From Chthonomonas sp035294505 (GTDB taxonomy: Bacteria; Armatimonadota; Chthonomonadetes; Chthonomonadales; Chthonomonadaceae): a DNA stretch of 17,799 nucleotides. A program made the translations under genes and the position numbers. The notes beneath the pieces were generated by a model that ran no database searches, had not been told where the DNA came from, and saw nothing but the letters and a program-made list of their open reading frames with translations. Location of the stretch: positions 1 to 17,799 of the forward strand of contig NZ_DATGKU010000022.1 in assembly GCF_035294505.1 (NCBI RefSeq). Reading direction: 5' to 3'. Each line of letters starts with the position of its first letter. Positions within the stretch are counted from its first letter, which is position 1. Shown here in pieces: positions 15,111 to 17,799 of this stretch.

Positions 15111-17799
15111 CTAATCCAACCCAAGCACCTTACGCAAGTAGCGACCGGTGTGGCTTTCAGGAACCTCGGCCACCTTCTCCGGTGGGCCTTCGGCAATGAT
15201 GCGCCCACCGGCATCGCCTCCTTCCGGCCCTAAATCCACAATCCAGTCCGCCGTTTTGATGACATCGAGGTTGTGCTCAATAACCAGAACGGTATTGCCC
15301 GCATCTACCAACCGATTCAACACACCGATAAGCTTCTCCACATCGGCGAAATGAAGCCCGGTGGTCGGCTCATCAAGGATGTAGATGGTACGGCCGGTGG
15401 GCCTTTTCGCCAATTCGGTGGCGAGCTTTACGCGCTGAGCCTCCCCGCCGGAAAGTGTGGTGGCCGGCTGGCCGAGCCGAATATAGTCCAACCCCACATC
15501 GTGCAGCGTTTTGAGCTTACGCACCAAAGGTGGCAGGTTCTCAAATAGCTGGAGGGCTTCCGAAACCGTCATATCGAGCACATCGGCAATGGATTTTCCA
15601 CGATACTTCACCTCAAGAGTCTCGCGGTTGTAGCGTTTGCCTTTACAAACCTCACAGGGAATATAGACGTCCGGCAGAAACTGCATCTCGATCTTGAGAA
15701 TGCCGTCTCCTCTGCAGTTTTCACAGCGCCCTCCCTTCACATTGAAAGAAAAGCGGCCCGGCTCATAGCCGCGCATTCGCGCATCCGGCGTGCGGCTGAA
15801 GAGATCGCGAATAAGATCGAAGGCGCCTGTGTAGGTGGCGGGATTAGAGCGGGGCGTGCGTCCGATGGGCGCTTGGTCAATATCCACAACCTTATCCACA
15901 AACTCTAAACCGCGAATCGCCTCGTACGCCCCCCATACGGCGTGTGTACCGTAGATATGGTGCATGAGCAGCGGGTAGAGGGTCTCTTGAATAAGGGTAG
16001 ATTTACCGCTGCCACTTACCCCGGTTACCACCACAAAAAGACCCAGTGGCACGCGAAGCGTCACATTTTTGAGGTTATGCTGGCGAGCGCCGATCAGCTC
16101 TAACCAGGCCTCTTTGGGAGCACGTCGCTGTTCGGGCACGGCAATGCGACGGCGGCCGCTGAGGTACTGACCGGTGATAGAGGTAGGGTGACAGCGAATA
16201 TCCTCAATCGTTCCTTGCGCCACTATCTGCCCACCATGTTCGCCGGCGCCGGGGCCGATGTCAATAATCCAGTCGGCTGCCTCCATCGTCTCCTGATCGT
16301 GCTCCACCACAAGCACCGTGTTACCGAGATCGCGCAAGCTCTTGAGCGTGTTGATCAATCGCGTGTTATCTCGCTGATGCAGGCCGATGGAAGGCTCATC
16401 GAGAATGTAGAGCACCCCCATAAGGCCCGAGCCGATCTGGGTTGCAAGACGAATACGCTGGGCCTCCCCTCCCGCCAAAGTACGCGCGCTTCTATCCAGT
16501 GTGAGATACTCCAGCCCGACGTTCAACAGAAACCCCAGTCGCGCCTTGATCTCACGAATAATCTGGCGTGCGATCATCGCCTCTCTCTCTGAAAGAGTCA
16601 ACTGGTCGAAAAAGGCCTGCAACTTATCCAACGGCAACGCGCACAGTTCCGCAATGTTTTTGCCACCCACAAGCACGCAGAGGGCTTCGGGTTTGAGACG
16701 TTTGCCCTGGCAAGCGGGACAGGGTCGCTCACTCTGATACTGCTCCAGTTCCTCACGGACGAGGTCGCTGCTTGTCTCTTGCAGCCGCCTCTCCAACATG
16801 GGGATAACACCGGGGAACTCGGTGTCGAAATGGCGAACCCGCCCCCACCGATTGCGAAACTCCACCGTAACGTTGCCTTCCACACCGTGCATGAGCGCAT
16901 GAAACTGCGACTCGGAGAGTGCATTAAGAGGCGTGTCCAACGTGAAACCGAGTCGGCGCGCCGCGGCCTCAAACAGGCTTCGTTGGTAATCGTGCAGGCC
17001 GCCTGTGCTCGATTTTGGCGTGAAAGGCCGAAGCGCCCCACGATTAATAGAGAGACTGCGATCGGGTGCAATAAGCTGAGGATCGAACTCCTTCATAAAG
17101 CCTAACCCATGGCATTCCGGGCAGGCGCCATAGGGCGAGTTGAAGGAAAAGAGACGAGGCTCGATCTCGTCAAAGTTGAAGCCCTCTTCGTCCGACGAAA
17201 ACTTCTCGCTGAACCGCAACTCCTGCTCCGGTTGCCCCTCTTGAGCCAGCACCTGAACCACAGCAACGCCCTTGCCACGCTTTAGAGCCTGCTCCATCGA
17301 GTCGGCAACGCGCGTACGAATACCCTCTCGAATGACCAGACGGTCTATCACGATCTCAATGGTGTGCTGCTTATAGCGCTCTAAAGAGGGTATCTCCTCG
17401 CTGAGGTCCACCGTCTCCCCATCAATGCGGGCGCGGGTAAAGCCTTCCTTTCGAATCTCCTCTAGCTCCTTGCGGTACTCCCCCTTCCGCCCACGCACTA
17501 TGGGGGCGAGAATCTGCACGCGGCTGCCTTCCGGCAAAGCAAGCACACGGTCTATCATCTCTTCGATAGATTGTTTGCTGAGAGGCTGGCCGGTTTTCGG
17601 GTCGTGAGGAACGCCGATTCGCGCAAACAGGAGGCGCAGATAGTCGTAAATTTCCGTTACCGTGCCCACGGTGGAGCGGGGGTTCTTGCTGGTAGATTTT
17701 TGGTCAATCGAAACGGCGGGGCTAAGCCCATCAATCTGGTCTACATCCGGTTTTTCCTGAAGGCCGAGGAACTGGCGGGCATAGGCCGAGAGGCTTTCC
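15111..17799 (-). CDS. uvrA: Excinuclease ABC subunit A (UvrA), N-terminus cut by the window edge
   Basis: UvrA is the dimeric ATPase that finds bulky DNA lesions and loads UvrB in nucleotide excision repair. The reading frame continues without a stop to the right edge. The GTG at 17669 is an internal valine (the end of NPRSTVGTVTEIYDYL), not the start. The visible 895 residues begin at ESLSAYARQFL, so roughly 55 residues including the first Walker A lie outside. Seen are zinc-binding CPEC...CPAC and, later, CENC...CEVC pairs, the first signature LAGGEAQRIRLA with YILDEPSIGLHQRDN, the second Walker A TGVSGSGKST (near 16000-16030), and the second signature LSGGEAQRVKLA with YILDEPTTGLHFAD. The first signature has Ala in place of the usual Ser. 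The two ATPase halves in tandem and the close match throughout make the call certain. Confidence 0.97.
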   Translation of the reverse strand, partial: ESLSAYARQFLGLQEKPDVDQIDGLSPAVSIDQKSTSKNPRSTVGTVTEIYDYLRLLFARIGVPHDPKTGQPLSKQSIEEMIDRVLALPEGSRVQILAPIVRGRKGEYRKELEEIRKEGFTRARIDGETVDLSEEIPSLERYKQHTIEIVIDRLVIREGIRTRVADSMEQALKRGKGVAVVQVLAQEGQPEQELRFSEKFSSDEEGFNFDEIEPRLFSFNSPYGACPECHGLGFMKEFDPQLIAPDRSLSINRGALRPFTPKSSTGGLHDYQRSLFEAAARRLGFTLDTPLNALSESQFHALMHGVEGNVTVEFRNRWGRVRHFDTEFPGVIPMLERRLQETSSDLVREELEQYQSERPCPACQGKRLKPEALCVLVGGKNIAELCALPLDKLQAFFDQLTLSEREAMIARQIIREIKARLGFLLNVGLEYLTLDRSARTLAGGEAQRIRLATQIGSGLMGVLYILDEPSIGLHQRDNTRLINTLKSLRDLGNTVLVVEHDQETMEAADWIIDIGPGAGEHGGQIVAQGTIEDIRCHPTSITGQYLSGRRRIAVPEQRRAPKEAWLELIGARQHNLKNVTLRVPLGLFVVVTGVSGSGKSTLIQETLYPLLMHHIYGTHAVWGAYEAIRGLEFVDKVVDIDQAPIGRTPRSNPATYTGAFDLIRDLFSRTPDARMRGYEPGRFSFNVKGGRCENCRGDGILKIEMQFLPDVYIPCEVCKGKRYNRETLEVKYRGKSIADVLDMTVSEALQLFENLPPLVRKLKTLHDVGLDYIRLGQPATTLSGGEAQRVKLATELAKRPTGRTIYILDEPTTGLHFADVEKLIGVLNRLVDAGNTVLVIEHNLDVIKTADWIVDLGPEGGDAGGRIIAEGPPEKVAEVPESHTGRYLRKVLGLD

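Noticed and set aside
17667..17669. GTG as the start of uvrA
   Set aside because: The frame stays open to the window edge and encodes ESLSAYARQFL and further conserved UvrA residues upstream, so this GTG is an internal valine.

Overview
The window is a compact bacterial stretch of moderately high G+C, with ATG, GTG and TTG starts, good Shine-Dalgarno sites and very short gaps. No ribosomal RNA, tRNA, CRISPR array, transposase or integrase was seen. The organism cannot be fixed from the sequence. The UvrA and GH57 proteins, the gene style and the dispersed GTAGGGG palindromes would suit a free-living, possibly thermophilic bacterium such as an Armatimonadota (Chthonomonas-like) member. That placement is a low-confidence guess.

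Layout: 2-409 is the 3' end of a gene cut by the window edge (PepSY-like C-terminus). 410-807 is non-coding and holds repeats and hairpins. 808-10471 is one tight seven-gene plus-strand operon. 10472-10695 is non-coding and holds a second copy of the same repeat plus a promoter. 10696-10905 is a small helical protein gene. 10902-13628 (minus) is a large secreted protein, divergent from a GH57 glycosidase at 13745-14977 (plus). 15111 to the window end (minus) is uvrA, cut at its N-terminus, with an intrinsic terminator between it and the GH57 gene.

The main interest is the operon. In order it encodes an extended SDR sugar-nucleotide epimerase, an HddA-like GHMP sugar kinase, a GDP-fucose-synthase/ColC-like epimerase-reductase, an alpha and beta pair of thiamine-diphosphate 2-oxoacid dehydrogenase E1 subunits with no E2 or E3, and a ColD-like PLP enzyme. 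The ColD-like enzyme has histidine instead of the Schiff-base lysine, so it should be a sugar 3-dehydrase rather than an aminotransferase. The last gene encodes an 1115-residue protein with three glycosyltransferase domains. The simplest reading is a pathway that makes and transfers an unusual deoxy-sugar. The E1 pair may add a two-carbon unit from pyruvate to a keto-deoxy-sugar, giving a branched-chain sugar similar in concept to yersiniose or to the branched sugar of avilamycin. A 3,6-dideoxyheptose or a colitose-like sugar are the alternatives. Genes for the initial 4,6-dehydratase and nucleotidyltransferase are not in the window, so they would have to lie elsewhere.
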